A stretch of DNA of 42,507 nt from an uncultured Oscillospiraceae bacterium (GCA_905205085.1 CAJLCG010000004.1:1-42507), one strand, 5' to 3'. Shown: positions 15,996 to 24,175, numbered from the stretch's first letter. Translations and numbers: made by a program. The notes: a model not told the origin generated them from the sequence alone.

Positions 15996-16033
15996 TTCTG
16001 CGGGCAGCAGGGAAGAGAGTAAGCAATAATAAG

Positions 16034-16068
16034 CGGAGCCTGGACAATGTCCAGGCTCCGTTTGTTTT
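16034..16068 (+). terminator. Terminator after the small unknown gene
   Basis: CGGAGCCTGGA / TCCAGGCTCCG stem around CAATG (16034-16060), then TTTGTTTT. On the minus strand the tail is weaker, but it may also serve the convergent gene at 16123. Confidence 0.85.
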
Positions 16069-16122
16069 ACAATATATCTTGCATTAGAAAGACTGTAAAG
16101 TAAAATCCCTTCTCATAAAAGA

Positions 16123-16551
16123 TTATAGCCACATGGCCGGATCATCCCCGAATACCGGTACTGGTCCGTCTGCATAGGGGTCGTAGCGCTTGTTGCTGCA
16201 CCCGAATTCCTGCAAAAAACAGATCTTTTCCTCTTCATTCCAGCGGATCAGGGAAAGCCCCTCAAAGCTCTGGTCGGATTCCCCGGACAGCTCACATTGA
16301 AACTGCCACTGGACCACTGTTTCATCCTCTTTGTGGAAGAACTTCTGAATATCCCAACGCTGGACCGTGCCCCGGGTATTCCATTCCTCAAACCAGTGAT
16401 TGATTGTGTCTGTTCCGTGGTACTCCGGACCCCAGCTCTCAATATAAGTGGCATCAGGGGAGAAGATGTTCTCCAGCCCGGTATTTTGTTTACTCAGCCA
16501 CATGGCGAACCACTGGCGGATCATATTCTCACGCCGTTGAAGCAGCTCCAT
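16123..16551 (-). CDS. NTF2-like / SnoaL-type protein
   Basis: A 142-residue single-domain protein with the layout of the NTF2-like superfamily: an N-terminal helix (MIRQWFAMWLSKQ), the acidic DATYIESWGPEYHG stretch typical of SnoaL-like members, HWFEEWNTRG, then beta-strands (ETVVQWQFQCEL, SLIRWNEEEKICFLQEF). Members include isomerases, ester cyclases and many uncharacterised proteins, so no substrate is claimed. It is a lone minus-strand gene between two plus-strand units, with an AAGGATGG ribosome site. Confidence 0.8.
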   Translation of the reverse strand: MELLQRRENMIRQWFAMWLSKQNTGLENIFSPDATYIESWGPEYHGTDTINHWFEEWNTRGTVQRWDIQKFFHKEDETVVQWQFQCELSGESDQSFEGLSLIRWNEEEKICFLQEFGCSNKRYDPYADGPVPVFGDDPAMWL

Positions 16552-16806
16552 GCGTCACCATCCTTCCTAATCTATACTTGACCGACACAGATACTTTGTT
16601 GGAATCTCTCCGTCCGGATCGGTTTTTTGCACCTTCTGAAAGACTGACTTTTTATTTAAAATAACATTGAAATGAAACGTGGTCAAGAGCGTTCCTGAGA
16701 TAGAGTGCCAGCAAATCTTGCCTGCAAAAAAATATGCGATATGGGAGAATCTGTGATAAAATAAAAACCAGAGCTTACAATACGGGAGAAGGAGAGGCGA
16801 GAGAGT
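16552..16806. other. Intergenic region between divergent genes, no clear signal
   Basis: About 255 AT-richer bases between the NTF2-like gene and the membrane-protein gene. It must contain both promoters, but I found no convincing pair of -35/-10 elements on either strand and no hairpin of note. Confidence 0.5.
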
Positions 16807-18105
16807 ATGGAGTCAAAGGAAAACCAGAAGAAGCGGTTTTATCTCAAATGGCCCTGGAATGTGTTGGTTTACATACTTTTGGTGGTGATACTGCGGATTT
16901 TTGCCATCCCAGTGATTCTCCTGATCATGTGGTGGAATAAAAAGCAGCAGCCTGACGGCCCGGAGGAGGGGTATTGCCTCCAGCGCACCCGGGGCCGACT
17001 TACCGGGCTGATTTGGGCAGCTCTCTTCCTGATTGGAGGAGGTCTGGCAATCTGGTTTTTTATAACTGCTCAGTCCATGCCGTACGAGGCGGAGAAGCTA
17101 AAAGAAGAGCTTAGTTTCGGCTACTACCTGATTCCTGTGGTGGGGGTGGTTGCCATACTGGTGGGCCTCTTTCTGGCTTACCGGAGCCTGCGGGATGCCC
17201 TGGTTCCGGAGAAAAGCGCCCTGGCTCAGTCCATCCGTGCCCAGCTTCCATACCCGGATGAGGCACCGGCGGTGAAAGAGCTCTTTGCCATGGTGGACCA
17301 GGACCTGAAAGCCAACGGCCAGTGGTGCGGTAAGCTGGGCGTAGGCAAGGAGTGGGTATTGGGGGATGAAGTCTCCCGCATTCCACACATCCGGGGCGTA
17401 TTCAGCCGGGTGGAGCAGCATGTCCGCCACGCCGGCAAACGCACCCAGGTCACCTACATTTACGAAATCTGGATCGTGGATGACCGCCGGGAGCGGCAGG
17501 TCACCTCTCTGAGATCCAAACGGGAGTTAGAGGACGCCATGGACTGCCTGCGTCAGCGGGTTCCTGCCGCGGTGTTTGGGACCTATGACTCCAAGGAGTA
17601 CAAGGATTTGGTCTACGCCCAAGAGGAGGAACAGCAGTACGCCCAGGAGCGGGCCTATCAGCAGAGAAAAGCCCGGTTTGATGAGCAGAACCGCCGGGAA
17701 CAGGAGCGGCTGGCTCAGAACCAGGTGCTCACGATGCCCGACGGCTCGGTGACCTCCCGCATCACCTGGGACACCATCCGTCAGCTGCTGCTCCGGCCCA
17801 GCCGGACGGGAGAATCCAGCCCCTTCCAGTTGGTGCCCGGCATCCCCTTCCAGGGGCAGGGATATACCTTCAGTCGGCTGGCCTGCCTTCCCGGCAGTGG
17901 GCAGGAGTTGACGCGAATCTTGATGGAGGAGGATTCCGGATCTCCCCAGAAGCCGGGCCAATACGCCTGGACCCGGGATGTCTCCACCAGTGAGGCGGAG
18001 ACGATCCTGCGGGGATGGCTGCAGGGGGAGATTCCCGCACTGGACAACTGGACGCACATGGAGCGCTCTGGCCGCACCTGGCAGCAGACTGCGGAGCAAA
18101 ATTAA
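16807..18105 (+). CDS. Membrane protein of unknown function
   Basis: A 432-residue protein with three membrane segments near the N-terminus (about 18-43, 65-87, 104-125), a soluble region with Val/Tyr-rich strands (TQVTYIYEIWIVDDRRERQV), a Gln/Glu/Arg-rich probable coiled coil (about 262-300) and a further domain (about 300-425). No family is recognised. An AGGAGAGG-type site precedes the ATG. The Sel1-repeat gene follows after 28 bases, so the two are probably co-expressed and may act together at the membrane. Confidence 0.8.
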   Translation: MESKENQKKRFYLKWPWNVLVYILLVVILRIFAIPVILLIMWWNKKQQPDGPEEGYCLQRTRGRLTGLIWAALFLIGGGLAIWFFITAQSMPYEAEKLKEELSFGYYLIPVVGVVAILVGLFLAYRSLRDALVPEKSALAQSIRAQLPYPDEAPAVKELFAMVDQDLKANGQWCGKLGVGKEWVLGDEVSRIPHIRGVFSRVEQHVRHAGKRTQVTYIYEIWIVDDRRERQVTSLRSKRELEDAMDCLRQRVPAAVFGTYDSKEYKDLVYAQEEEQQYAQERAYQQRKARFDEQNRREQERLAQNQVLTMPDGSVTSRITWDTIRQLLLRPSRTGESSPFQLVPGIPFQGQGYTFSRLACLPGSGQELTRILMEEDSGSPQKPGQYAWTRDVSTSEAETILRGWLQGEIPALDNWTHMERSGRTWQQTAEQN

Positions 18106-18133
18106 GAGACAGGACAGAGAGGGAGGATAGGGT

Positions 18134-19375
18134 ATGGGACGCTTTTTCAGTGAAGCGGTGGAGCGGGCACTCAAGTATATCTACTACGACCTGCGCGCCC
18201 AGCGGGGTCAGGAGGGCTTCCGGCTGCTGGAGCAGGCGGTACAGGACGGGGACGCGGATGCCTGCTGCCTGCTGGCCCGGTGCCTGTACGGGCCGGAGTA
18301 CACCTGGCCGGGGCACAATTTCCCCGTGGATGAGCAGGCGGGGGATGAGCTGATGCGCCGCTCCGTGCTGGAAGGCAGTGCCATCGGAACGCTGCTGTCC
18401 CTGCGCTGCGGGGTGATGAACCGGCAGCTGACCCAGGCCATGCCCCTGAGTCTCCAGGAGGCCTTTGACATTGTGCTGGACAAGGCGGAGCACGGGGAGC
18501 CCCTGTGCCAGATGATCATCGGCAACGCCTACTACTGGGGAGATTTCCCGGAAATTCAGGGCAAGGTCCGGGAGAATTTCGACAGCGACGACGCTGTCCA
18601 AAGCTATCTGCGGGAGAATTACGCCAAGTGTGAGGACTGGCTGTGGAGGTCCCTGCGCAGTGGCATCTCCACCGGCGGCGTCAACCTGGCCAATTTCTAC
18701 CGGGAGGGAAAAGCGGGGCTTATCTCTCCTCGGCCGGAGAAGGCCATTGAGGTGTACCGCTATGGGGCGGAGAAGGGGTATCCCAGTTACTTCTTCTACT
18801 ATGCTAATGAACTCTATGACCAGGGGAAAAAGGGAGAGGCTTTTGAGTTCTACCGCCGTGCGGCGGAGGCGGGGGAGCCCCGGGCCTTCTTCTGGGCGGG
18901 CTACTCCTACGAGCTGGGAGAGGGGGTGCCCAAGGATAATACCCGGGCCACCCAATATTACCAGCAGGCGCTCTCGGCGCCCATCCAGGAAAAAGTAAAC
19001 CCTGCCAACCGAATGGGCATGTGCTACTATGACGGGCGTGGCGTGGAGCGGGACTACGCCAAGGCCTTTCAGCTTTTGAAGTGGGCGGAGGACCACGGCG
19101 GTCCGGCCATGCTTTACTACCTGGGGGCCTGTTATGCCAACGGCCAGGGGACCCGGCAGGACTACGCCAAGGCATTTACCTATCTGGATAAGGTCAACTG
19201 GGACTGCCCTCACGCGTTTTATCTTCTCGGAAAGATGTACTGCAACGGCCTGGGGGTTCCGATGGACATTGCCAAGGGCGTGGAGTACCTCCAGAAGGCC
19301 GGCGATTATGTAGAAGTCAAAGAGGAATTAAGACACTATAAAAAGACCCTGTTTGGCAAATGGGTCCGGCGGTGA
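18134..19375 (+). CDS. Sel1-repeat (TPR-like) protein
   Basis: A 413-residue protein made largely of Sel1-type alpha-helical repeats, clearest from residue 215 on: YYANELYDQGKKGEAFEFYR, GYSYELGEGVPKDNTRA, GMCYYDGRGVERDYAKAF, GACYANGQGTRQDYAKAF and GKMYCNGLGVPMDIAKG. The N-terminal third has degenerate repeats. Sel1 proteins are scaffolds for protein-protein contacts. No signal peptide is seen, so it is probably cytoplasmic. It has a GGGAGGA ribosome site, follows the membrane protein in a two-gene unit and ends in a strong terminator. Confidence 0.88.
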   Translation: MGRFFSEAVERALKYIYYDLRAQRGQEGFRLLEQAVQDGDADACCLLARCLYGPEYTWPGHNFPVDEQAGDELMRRSVLEGSAIGTLLSLRCGVMNRQLTQAMPLSLQEAFDIVLDKAEHGEPLCQMIIGNAYYWGDFPEIQGKVRENFDSDDAVQSYLRENYAKCEDWLWRSLRSGISTGGVNLANFYREGKAGLISPRPEKAIEVYRYGAEKGYPSYFFYYANELYDQGKKGEAFEFYRRAAEAGEPRAFFWAGYSYELGEGVPKDNTRATQYYQQALSAPIQEKVNPANRMGMCYYDGRGVERDYAKAFQLLKWAEDHGGPAMLYYLGACYANGQGTRQDYAKAFTYLDKVNWDCPHAFYLLGKMYCNGLGVPMDIAKGVEYLQKAGDYVEVKEELRHYKKTLFGKWVRR

Positions 19376-19395
19376 CTGGAGAAGCGATGTTAGAC

Positions 19396-19431
19396 AAAAA
19401 GGGCTCCTGTTTTCTGACAGGAGCCCTTTTT
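19396..19431. terminator. Bidirectional terminator between Sel1 gene and CMD-cupin gene
   Basis: Perfect 15-base arms AAAAAGGGCTCCTGT and ACAGGAGCCCTTTTT around TTTCTG; the A/T ends give a T-run on both strands between convergent genes. Confidence 0.92.
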
Positions 19432-19443
19432 ATGGGAAATACC

Positions 19444-20196
19444 TTATTTTAATTTGCAGTAATCGTCGTCCGAAACCGCTTCCAGCCACTGGTTAGAGCA
19501 GTTCTCACCGGGCACCTCTAAGGCCAGATGGGAGAACCAGCTGTCCGGAGCGGCCCCGTGCCAGTGCTTGACCCCGGTGGGGATGTTCACCACATCGCCG
19601 GGGCGGAGCTCCTGAGCCTCTTTGCCCCACTCCTGGTAGTAGCCCCGGCCGGCCACGCAGATCAGAATCTGACCGCCGCCCTGGTCCGCCTGGTGGATGT
19701 GCCAGTTGTTGCGGCAGCCCGGCTCAAAGGTCACGTTGTACACTCCAACCTGGCTGGTGGAGAGGGGGTGGAGATAGCTCTGCCCCACAAAATACTGGGC
19801 AAAGCCGTCGTTGGGAGCGCCGATGGGGAAGACCATCTCCTGCTGGTGCTGTGCCTTGCCATCTGCCCCGGCGTCCTCGGCCCAGACCTCCTTGGCCATG
19901 CGGAAAGCCGCCCAGGCCTTGGGCCAGCCGGCATAAAAGGCGGCGTGGGTCAGAATCTCCGCAATCTCCTGTCGGGTGATGCCGTTTTGCTTGGCGGTGG
20001 ACAAGTGGTACTGGAAGGAGCTGTCCACCAGTCCCTGGGCCATGAGAGCGACCACGGTCACCAGGGAGCGGTCCCGCAGGGACAGTTTATCCTCCCGGCT
20101 CCAAACCTCGCCAAACAATACATCGTCGTTGAGCTGGGCAAATTTGGGGGCAAACTCCCCCAGAGCATCTCTGCCAGCTGTCTGCTTTACTGCCAT
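19444..20196 (-). CDS. Carboxymuconolactone decarboxylase-like / cupin fusion protein
   Basis: A 250-residue protein. The N-terminal half (about 15-105) is an AhpD/CMD-type domain (LSLRDRSLVTVVALMAQG, ITRQEIAEILTHAAFYAGWPKAWAAF) that lacks the CxxC of AhpD peroxidases, so a peroxidase role is unlikely. The C-terminal half (about 140-235) is a cupin with metal ligands in FEPGCRNNWHIH and PTGVKHWHGA. Such fusions are often linked to quinone or aromatic metabolism or redox stress; the substrate is unknown. It is the last gene of a five-gene operon, 11 bases after the lipoprotein gene. Confidence 0.88.
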   Translation of the reverse strand: MAVKQTAGRDALGEFAPKFAQLNDDVLFGEVWSREDKLSLRDRSLVTVVALMAQGLVDSSFQYHLSTAKQNGITRQEIAEILTHAAFYAGWPKAWAAFRMAKEVWAEDAGADGKAQHQQEMVFPIGAPNDGFAQYFVGQSYLHPLSTSQVGVYNVTFEPGCRNNWHIHQADQGGGQILICVAGRGYYQEWGKEAQELRPGDVVNIPTGVKHWHGAAPDSWFSHLALEVPGENCSNQWLEAVSDDDYCKLK

Positions 20197-20207
20197 ATCA
20201 ATACCTC

Positions 20208-20711
20208 CTATGCAAGAGAAAACGTTACTTGGACGGTTCCGGTCCCCAGCTTTGCCTGCAAGTCGGTGGAATCGTTGATTTTAGCCAGATGGGTAAAATT
20301 CCAGGTATTTGTGCCGTAATAAATGGTAATTTGATTGCCTTGATAGAGAATCACATCTCCGGGCTGCGTGGTAATCCGGGTGTCGTTTCGAGTCAGCGTT
20401 GTGCCCAACGGGCCCACCTTCTCAAAGCCCCCGTAGTCTTCCATGGAAATGGTCACCGGTCCTTGAGAAAGCAATTCCCGAAATTCTTCTGCGGAGCTGT
20501 TCTCGGCAAAGGTGGCCAGCAGCTCCTGGTCTCCCACAGTAATCTTCAGCATGGGTTCCTCCTGACTGGATGAGTTGTCCTGAGGTTGGCTGCTCTCTGG
20601 CTGCGAGACCACCGACTGAGACGGGGGAGGAGTGGAGCCCATCGGGGACTCACCGGCCCCGCAGGCGGACAGACCCAGAACCGCAAGGAGCAGGCAGAAA
20701 ATTCTTGTCAT
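20208..20711 (-). CDS. Lipoprotein with cyclophilin-like domain
   Basis: A 167-residue lipoprotein. The AGGAGGGG site lies between an upstream ATG (20726) and the ATG at 20711, so I take the latter. Signal peptide and lipobox (LSAC) are followed by a Ser/Pro/Gln-rich linker, then a domain of about 110 residues (LKITVGDQELLATFAENSSA, GPVTISMEDYGGFEKVG, PGDVILYQGNQITIYYG) matching the cyclophilin-like fold found in many gut anaerobes. That group is not known to have isomerase activity. It lies between hydrolase and CMD-cupin genes, so it may support the same redox or aromatic pathway from the cell surface. Confidence 0.85.
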   Translation of the reverse strand: MTRIFCLLLAVLGLSACGAGESPMGSTPPPSQSVVSQPESSQPQDNSSSQEEPMLKITVGDQELLATFAENSSAEEFRELLSQGPVTISMEDYGGFEKVGPLGTTLTRNDTRITTQPGDVILYQGNQITIYYGTNTWNFTHLAKINDSTDLQAKLGTGTVQVTFSLA

Positions 20712-20735
20712 ACAACCCCTCCTCATGAAAACGGG

Positions 20736-21710
20736 TTATTTCAGATTCGCCTTGAAGAACTGCTGGATCTTGTCGAAGGGGATGATATCCTTCCGGTCGT
20801 AGAGATCGGTGTGGACGGCGCCTGGGATGATGAGCAGCTCCTTGTTATCCGCATAGGGATTGTCTTTTACCATATCGGCATAAGCATCCCGGCTGAAATA
20901 GCAGGAGTGAGCCTTCTCCCCGTGGATCATCAGCACAGCGCTGCGGATCTCGCTACTGTAGCGCAGAATGGGCATGTTGAGAAAGGACAGGGAGGAGGTG
21001 GTATTCCAGCCGTCATTGGAGTTGAGGGAGCGCTCGGTATAGCCACGTTCCGTCTTGTAGTAGTCGTAGTAGTCCTTTACAAAGAAGGGGGCGTCCTCGG
21101 GCAGAGGGTCTACCACACCGCCCGCCCGGGCGTAGGTGCGGGTTTTGTAGTCCTCGGTCCGCTGAGCGTTGAGAGCCTTTTTGGTCTCATACCGGGCGTC
21201 GGCGCTGTCGGCGGAGTCAAAGTAGCCCTTGGCATTGACCCGAGTCATGTCGTACATGGTGGAGATGACGGTGGCCTTGATGCGGGTGTCCATAGCAGCG
21301 GCGTTGAGGGCCATGCCGCCCCAGCCGCAGATGCCCAGAATGCCCACCTTGTCCGGATCCACAAAATCCCGGGTGGAGAAGTAATCCACTGCGGCGGAAA
21401 AATCCTCGGTGTTGATGTCGGGGGAAGCTACGTTCCGCACCTCGCCGCCGCTCTCCCCGATGAAGGAGGGGTCAAAGGCCAGAGCGGCGAAGCCGCGGCT
21501 GGCCAGCTCTTCGGCGTAGAGTCCCGCGCACTGCTCCTTCACCGCGCCGAAGGGGCCTGCCACCGCTACCGCGGCCAGTTTTCCGGAGGCCGCCTTGGGC
21601 AGATACAGGTCGCCTACAAGCTCAATCCCATAGCGGTTATGAAAGTGTACCTTCTCCCGCTGAACGGTGTCTCGCAGAGGGAAGGAGTATCCCTGATATT
21701 TGGCGTTCAT
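20736..21710 (-). CDS. Alpha/beta hydrolase with atypical nucleophile elbow
   Basis: A 324-residue hydrolase-fold protein: LAAVAVAGPFGAVKEQ near the oxyanion region, ASRGFAALAFDPSFIGESGG, DKVGILGICGWGGMALNAAA at the nucleophile elbow, AVLMIHGEKAHS in the acid-residue region and the probable catalytic His in GAVHTDLYD. The elbow reads GICGWGG, so the usual nucleophile Ser is absent; a Cys is nearby. The family resembles dienelactone-hydrolase-like proteins. Substrate is unknown, and the protein may be a Cys-dependent or inactive member. It follows the flavodoxin-type gene by 14 bases with an AGGAGG site. Confidence 0.85.
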   Translation of the reverse strand: MNAKYQGYSFPLRDTVQREKVHFHNRYGIELVGDLYLPKAASGKLAAVAVAGPFGAVKEQCAGLYAEELASRGFAALAFDPSFIGESGGEVRNVASPDINTEDFSAAVDYFSTRDFVDPDKVGILGICGWGGMALNAAAMDTRIKATVISTMYDMTRVNAKGYFDSADSADARYETKKALNAQRTEDYKTRTYARAGGVVDPLPEDAPFFVKDYYDYYKTERGYTERSLNSNDGWNTTSSLSFLNMPILRYSSEIRSAVLMIHGEKAHSCYFSRDAYADMVKDNPYADNKELLIIPGAVHTDLYDRKDIIPFDKIQQFFKANLK

Positions 21711-21724
21711 ATTTTTGTTCCTCC

Positions 21725-22264
21725 TTACACGTGCTTGCCCAGCTCGTAGGCCTGCTCCAGGGCGGGATGATTCTGGATTTCGCCCACTGTGGTCACGCCG
21801 CCGGCAAAGACAGTCCCGGCCAGACGGGCCTTTTCAAAGCAGTCGATCCAGCCTTGCAGGCCAGTGACTGCGCCGTCCACCGTATGTTCATCCTCCTCCG
21901 CCGCCGCGGCCAGCAGGTAGATATCCCGGAACTGGTAGTCGGCAGGGAAGAGGGGATTGGCCCGGTCCAGCATGGTTTTCATCTGGCCGCACATCCCGTA
22001 GTAGTAGATGGGGGTGGCAAAGGCGATAACGTCTGCGGTGAGCATCTTCTGGGCAATTGTCTCCGCATCATCGTGGATGATGCAGTGCTGGGTGTTCTGA
22101 CAGGACAGGCAGCCCTTGCAGAAGCCGATAGTCTTATCGTACAGGGTGACCTTCTCTACCTGGTTGCCGGTCTCCCGGGCACCGCGGACAAACTCATCCG
22201 CCAGACAGTCTGAATTGCCGCCCTTCCGGGGGCTGGTAGAGATCACTAAAATATTCTTGCTCAT
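21725..22264 (-). CDS. Flavodoxin-fold NAD(P)H-dependent oxidoreductase
   Basis: A 179-residue protein of the FMN reductase / flavodoxin-like family. The FMN phosphate loop is STSPRKGGNSD (about 9-19); a Cys-rich stretch FCKGCLSCQNTQHC (about 48-61), typical of the anaerobic subgroup, may bind an iron-sulfur cluster or act as a thiol redox site; ATPIYYYGMCGQMKTMLDR is the conserved flavin-side motif. It would move electrons from NAD(P)H to a small acceptor such as a quinone. Its start overlaps the acetyltransferase stop (ATGA), so the two are translationally coupled. Confidence 0.9.
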   Translation of the reverse strand: MSKNILVISTSPRKGGNSDCLADEFVRGARETGNQVEKVTLYDKTIGFCKGCLSCQNTQHCIIHDDAETIAQKMLTADVIAFATPIYYYGMCGQMKTMLDRANPLFPADYQFRDIYLLAAAAEEDEHTVDGAVTGLQGWIDCFEKARLAGTVFAGGVTTVGEIQNHPALEQAYELGKHV

Positions 22265-22842
22265 TGCATTTCCTCCTCACTTAACGAGCGCATTACGCTG
22301 GCGGGTACGCCGCCCACGATGGTATTGTCCGGCACATCCCGGGTTACCACTGCTCCAGCGGCCACAATGGCTCCGTCGCCGATGGTCACACCGGGAAGAA
22401 TGGTGGCATTGGAGCCGATCCAGACTCGTTTGCCGATGTGAATGGGGGCAGGGATCATAGTGGCGCGGTCCATGGGGGACTTGGCATGGTTGAGGGTGGC
22501 CAACACCACGTTATGGCCGATGAGCGTGCCGTCTCCGATAAAAATGCCGCCCTGATCCTGAAATTTGCAGCCCATGTTGATAAAAACGTGTTTGCCGATG
22601 TGGATGTTCTTTCCGCAGTCGGTGTAAAAAGGCGGAAACAGAGCAAAGCTCTCATCCACCGGTCTGCCGATGAGCTGGGAAAAGAGGACGCGCAATTCCT
22701 CCGGCTGGTGGTAGCTGCCATTGATCTCAGCGGTGATGCGAAGGGCCTCCTGGCTGACGCCGTGCATACACTGATGGACCTCGCTGCCTCCCTGTACCGG
22801 GGCTCCGCTGTTCAGGTGTGCTAAAAATTCATCTAATTCCAT
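22261..22842 (-). CDS. Hexapeptide-repeat sugar O-acetyltransferase (maltose/NodL type)
   Basis: A 193-residue acetyl-CoA-dependent acyltransferase with a left-handed beta-helix built from hexapeptide repeats (IHIGKHVFINMGC, GIFIGDGTLIGHNVVLAT, IHIGKRVWIGSNATILPGVTIGDGAIVAAGAVV). The catalytic His is probably in LNHAKSP. The N-terminal region (about 30-60) is the maltose-acetyltransferase-type cap. The acceptor is probably a sugar, but the exact one is unknown. It is the first gene of the minus-strand five-gene operon facing the LysR regulator. Confidence 0.9.
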   Translation of the reverse strand: MELDEFLAHLNSGAPVQGGSEVHQCMHGVSQEALRITAEINGSYHQPEELRVLFSQLIGRPVDESFALFPPFYTDCGKNIHIGKHVFINMGCKFQDQGGIFIGDGTLIGHNVVLATLNHAKSPMDRATMIPAPIHIGKRVWIGSNATILPGVTIGDGAIVAAGAVVTRDVPDNTIVGGVPASVMRSLSEEEMQ

Positions 22843-22875
22843 CGTTTACTCCTGATCTATCAAATTTCTGATGTC

Positions 22876-22904
22876 ATTGTACCATCGGTCATACAAGATA
22901 ACAA
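22876..22904 (-). promoter_or_regulatory. Predicted promoter of the LysR-linked five-gene operon
   Basis: TTGTTA (22899-22904), 17 bases, TACAAT (22876-22881) on the minus strand, 34 bases before the acetyltransferase start. Direct copies of ACCTATAT near 22907 and 22938 in the shared region are possible LysR contact points. Confidence 0.6.
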
Positions 22905-22931
22905 ATACCTATATAGAATAACTAACTATGC

Positions 22932-22960
22932 TTGAAACCTATATTTGGCCTGTGTTATCA
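22932..22960 (+). promoter_or_regulatory. Possible promoter of the lysR gene
   Basis: TTGAAA (22932-22937), 17 bases, TTATCA (22955-22960); the -10 is imperfect. GGAGGTGA at 22972 is the ribosome site. Confidence 0.45.
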
Positions 22961-22984
22961 TCAAGGTATCCGGAGGTGAATGGA

Positions 22985-23947
22985 ATGGAATTGCGAGTGC
23001 TGCAATACTTTCTGGCGGTGGCCCGAGAGCAGAATATTTCGGCGGCGGCCCAGTCCCTGCACTTGACCCAGCCCACCCTGTCCCGACAGCTAAAAGAGCT
23101 GGAGGAGGAACTGGGCAAGCAGCTGATGATTCGGGGAAACCGGAAGATCGTTCTGACCCAGGATGGTATGCTGCTGCGCAAGCGGGCAGAGGAGATTCTG
23201 GAATTGGTGGACCGTACGGAAAAAGAGGTCATGTGTTCGGAGGAGACCGTTAGTGGGGATATCTACATCGGTACCGGCGAGACCGACGGGGTGCGGCAAA
23301 TCGTGCGCAGCGCAAACCAGATCCAGGCGCATTATCCGGGCATCCACTTTCATATTGTCAGCGGCGACGCTGTGGATGTGTGTGAACGGCTGGACAAAGG
23401 GCTTTTGGATTTTGGAGTTCTCCTGGGGGACATTGATAAAATAAAATATCACTACATGGAACTGCCCATGAAGGACACCTGGGGAGTCCTCATGCGGCGG
23501 GACAGCCCTCTGGCATCCCAGGACACCGTTTCCCCACAGGATCTTTGGGACAAGCCGCTGATCCTCTCCCGGCAGGTGGACAACAAAAGCGGGCTGTACC
23601 GCTGGCTGCGGAAGGAACCTTCCGAGCTGCACACCGTGGCCACCTATAACCTAATTTACAATGCCTCTTTGATGGTGGATGAGGGGATGGGCTACGCCTT
23701 TACCCTGGATAAGCTGGTGAATACCACCGGCAGCAATCTCTGTTTTCGGCCCCTGAAACCGGCGCTGGAGCTGGGCATGTACCTGGTGTGGAAGAAGTCT
23801 CAGATCTTTTCCAAGGCCGCGCAGCTGTTTTTGGAACAGCTGAAAAGGCAGCTGGGGTCCTCGCCGCTGCACGGGGTGCAGGATTTGGGTGAGACCGACA
23901 CAGTGTCCAACGAGGTTGTGATTCAGGAACCGGACAGGGGGCATTGA
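22985..23947 (+). CDS. LysR-family transcriptional regulator
   Basis: A 320-residue regulator. The ATG at 22985 follows GGAGGTGA and opens with the normal LysR start (MELRVLQYFLAVAREQNISAAAQSLHLTQPTLSRQLKELEEELG); the earlier in-frame ATG at 22928 adds a non-conserved tail and lies before the predicted -35. The effector domain (about 90-295) has the periplasmic-binding fold. It is divergent from the acetyltransferase-flavodoxin-hydrolase-lipoprotein-CMD operon across 142 bases, the classic arrangement for a LysR regulator and its target. Confidence 0.92.
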   Translation: MELRVLQYFLAVAREQNISAAAQSLHLTQPTLSRQLKELEEELGKQLMIRGNRKIVLTQDGMLLRKRAEEILELVDRTEKEVMCSEETVSGDIYIGTGETDGVRQIVRSANQIQAHYPGIHFHIVSGDAVDVCERLDKGLLDFGVLLGDIDKIKYHYMELPMKDTWGVLMRRDSPLASQDTVSPQDLWDKPLILSRQVDNKSGLYRWLRKEPSELHTVATYNLIYNASLMVDEGMGYAFTLDKLVNTTGSNLCFRPLKPALELGMYLVWKKSQIFSKAAQLFLEQLKRQLGSSPLHGVQDLGETDTVSNEVVIQEPDRGH

Positions 23948-23972
23948 CATCGGTGCTCTTTGGTAGTATACT
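23944..23972 (+). promoter_or_regulatory. Promoter of the riboflavin operon
   Basis: TTGACA (23944-23949), 17 bases, TATACT (23967-23972). This near-consensus promoter overlaps the lysR stop codon and starts the FMN-riboswitch leader. Confidence 0.85.
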
Positions 23973-23990
23973 GTGATAAATTGAATCAGG

Positions 23991-24097
23991 ATCTTCAGGG
24001 CGGGGTGCAATTCCCCACCGGTGGTATAGCCCACGAGCCGAAAGGCATGACCCGGTGCGATTCCGGGGCCGACAGTATAGTCTGGATGGAAGAAGAT
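23991..24097 (+). ncRNA. FMN riboswitch (RFN element)
   Basis: All conserved blocks of the RFN aptamer appear in order: the closing stem ATCTTC ... GAAGAT, GGGCGGGGTGCAATTCCCC, ACCGGTGGTATAGCCC, ACGAGCC, GGCATGACCCGGTG, ATTCCGGGGCCGACAGTATA and GTCTGGATGG. It binds FMN and turns off the rib genes. Two terminator hairpins follow before ribD, so control should be by transcription termination. The TCTGGATG at the 3' side resembles the left arm of the first terminator (CTCTGGAATG) and could pair with its right arm as an antiterminator; that pairing is my inference. Confidence 0.97.
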
Positions 24098-24139
24098 CGT
24101 GTACTGCGGGGAACGTGTATACCTGCGCGCATGAAGTTG

Positions 24140-24175
24140 CTCTGGAATGTTATCATTCCAGAGTTTTTCTTTTTT
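24140..24175 (+). terminator. First riboswitch-controlled terminator in the rib leader
   Basis: Perfect 10-base arms CTCTGGAATG / CATTCCAGAG with a TTAT loop, followed by TTTTTCTTTTTT. It lies 42 bases after the FMN aptamer. Confidence 0.9.

Noticed and set aside
16552..16806. Candidate promoters such as TTGCCT near 16718 and TAAAAT near 16757
   Set aside because: Spacing to a partner element is wrong in each case, so no promoter is called.
19444..20196. AhpD-type peroxidase
   Set aside because: The CMD-like domain lacks the catalytic CxxC, so peroxidase function is not supported.
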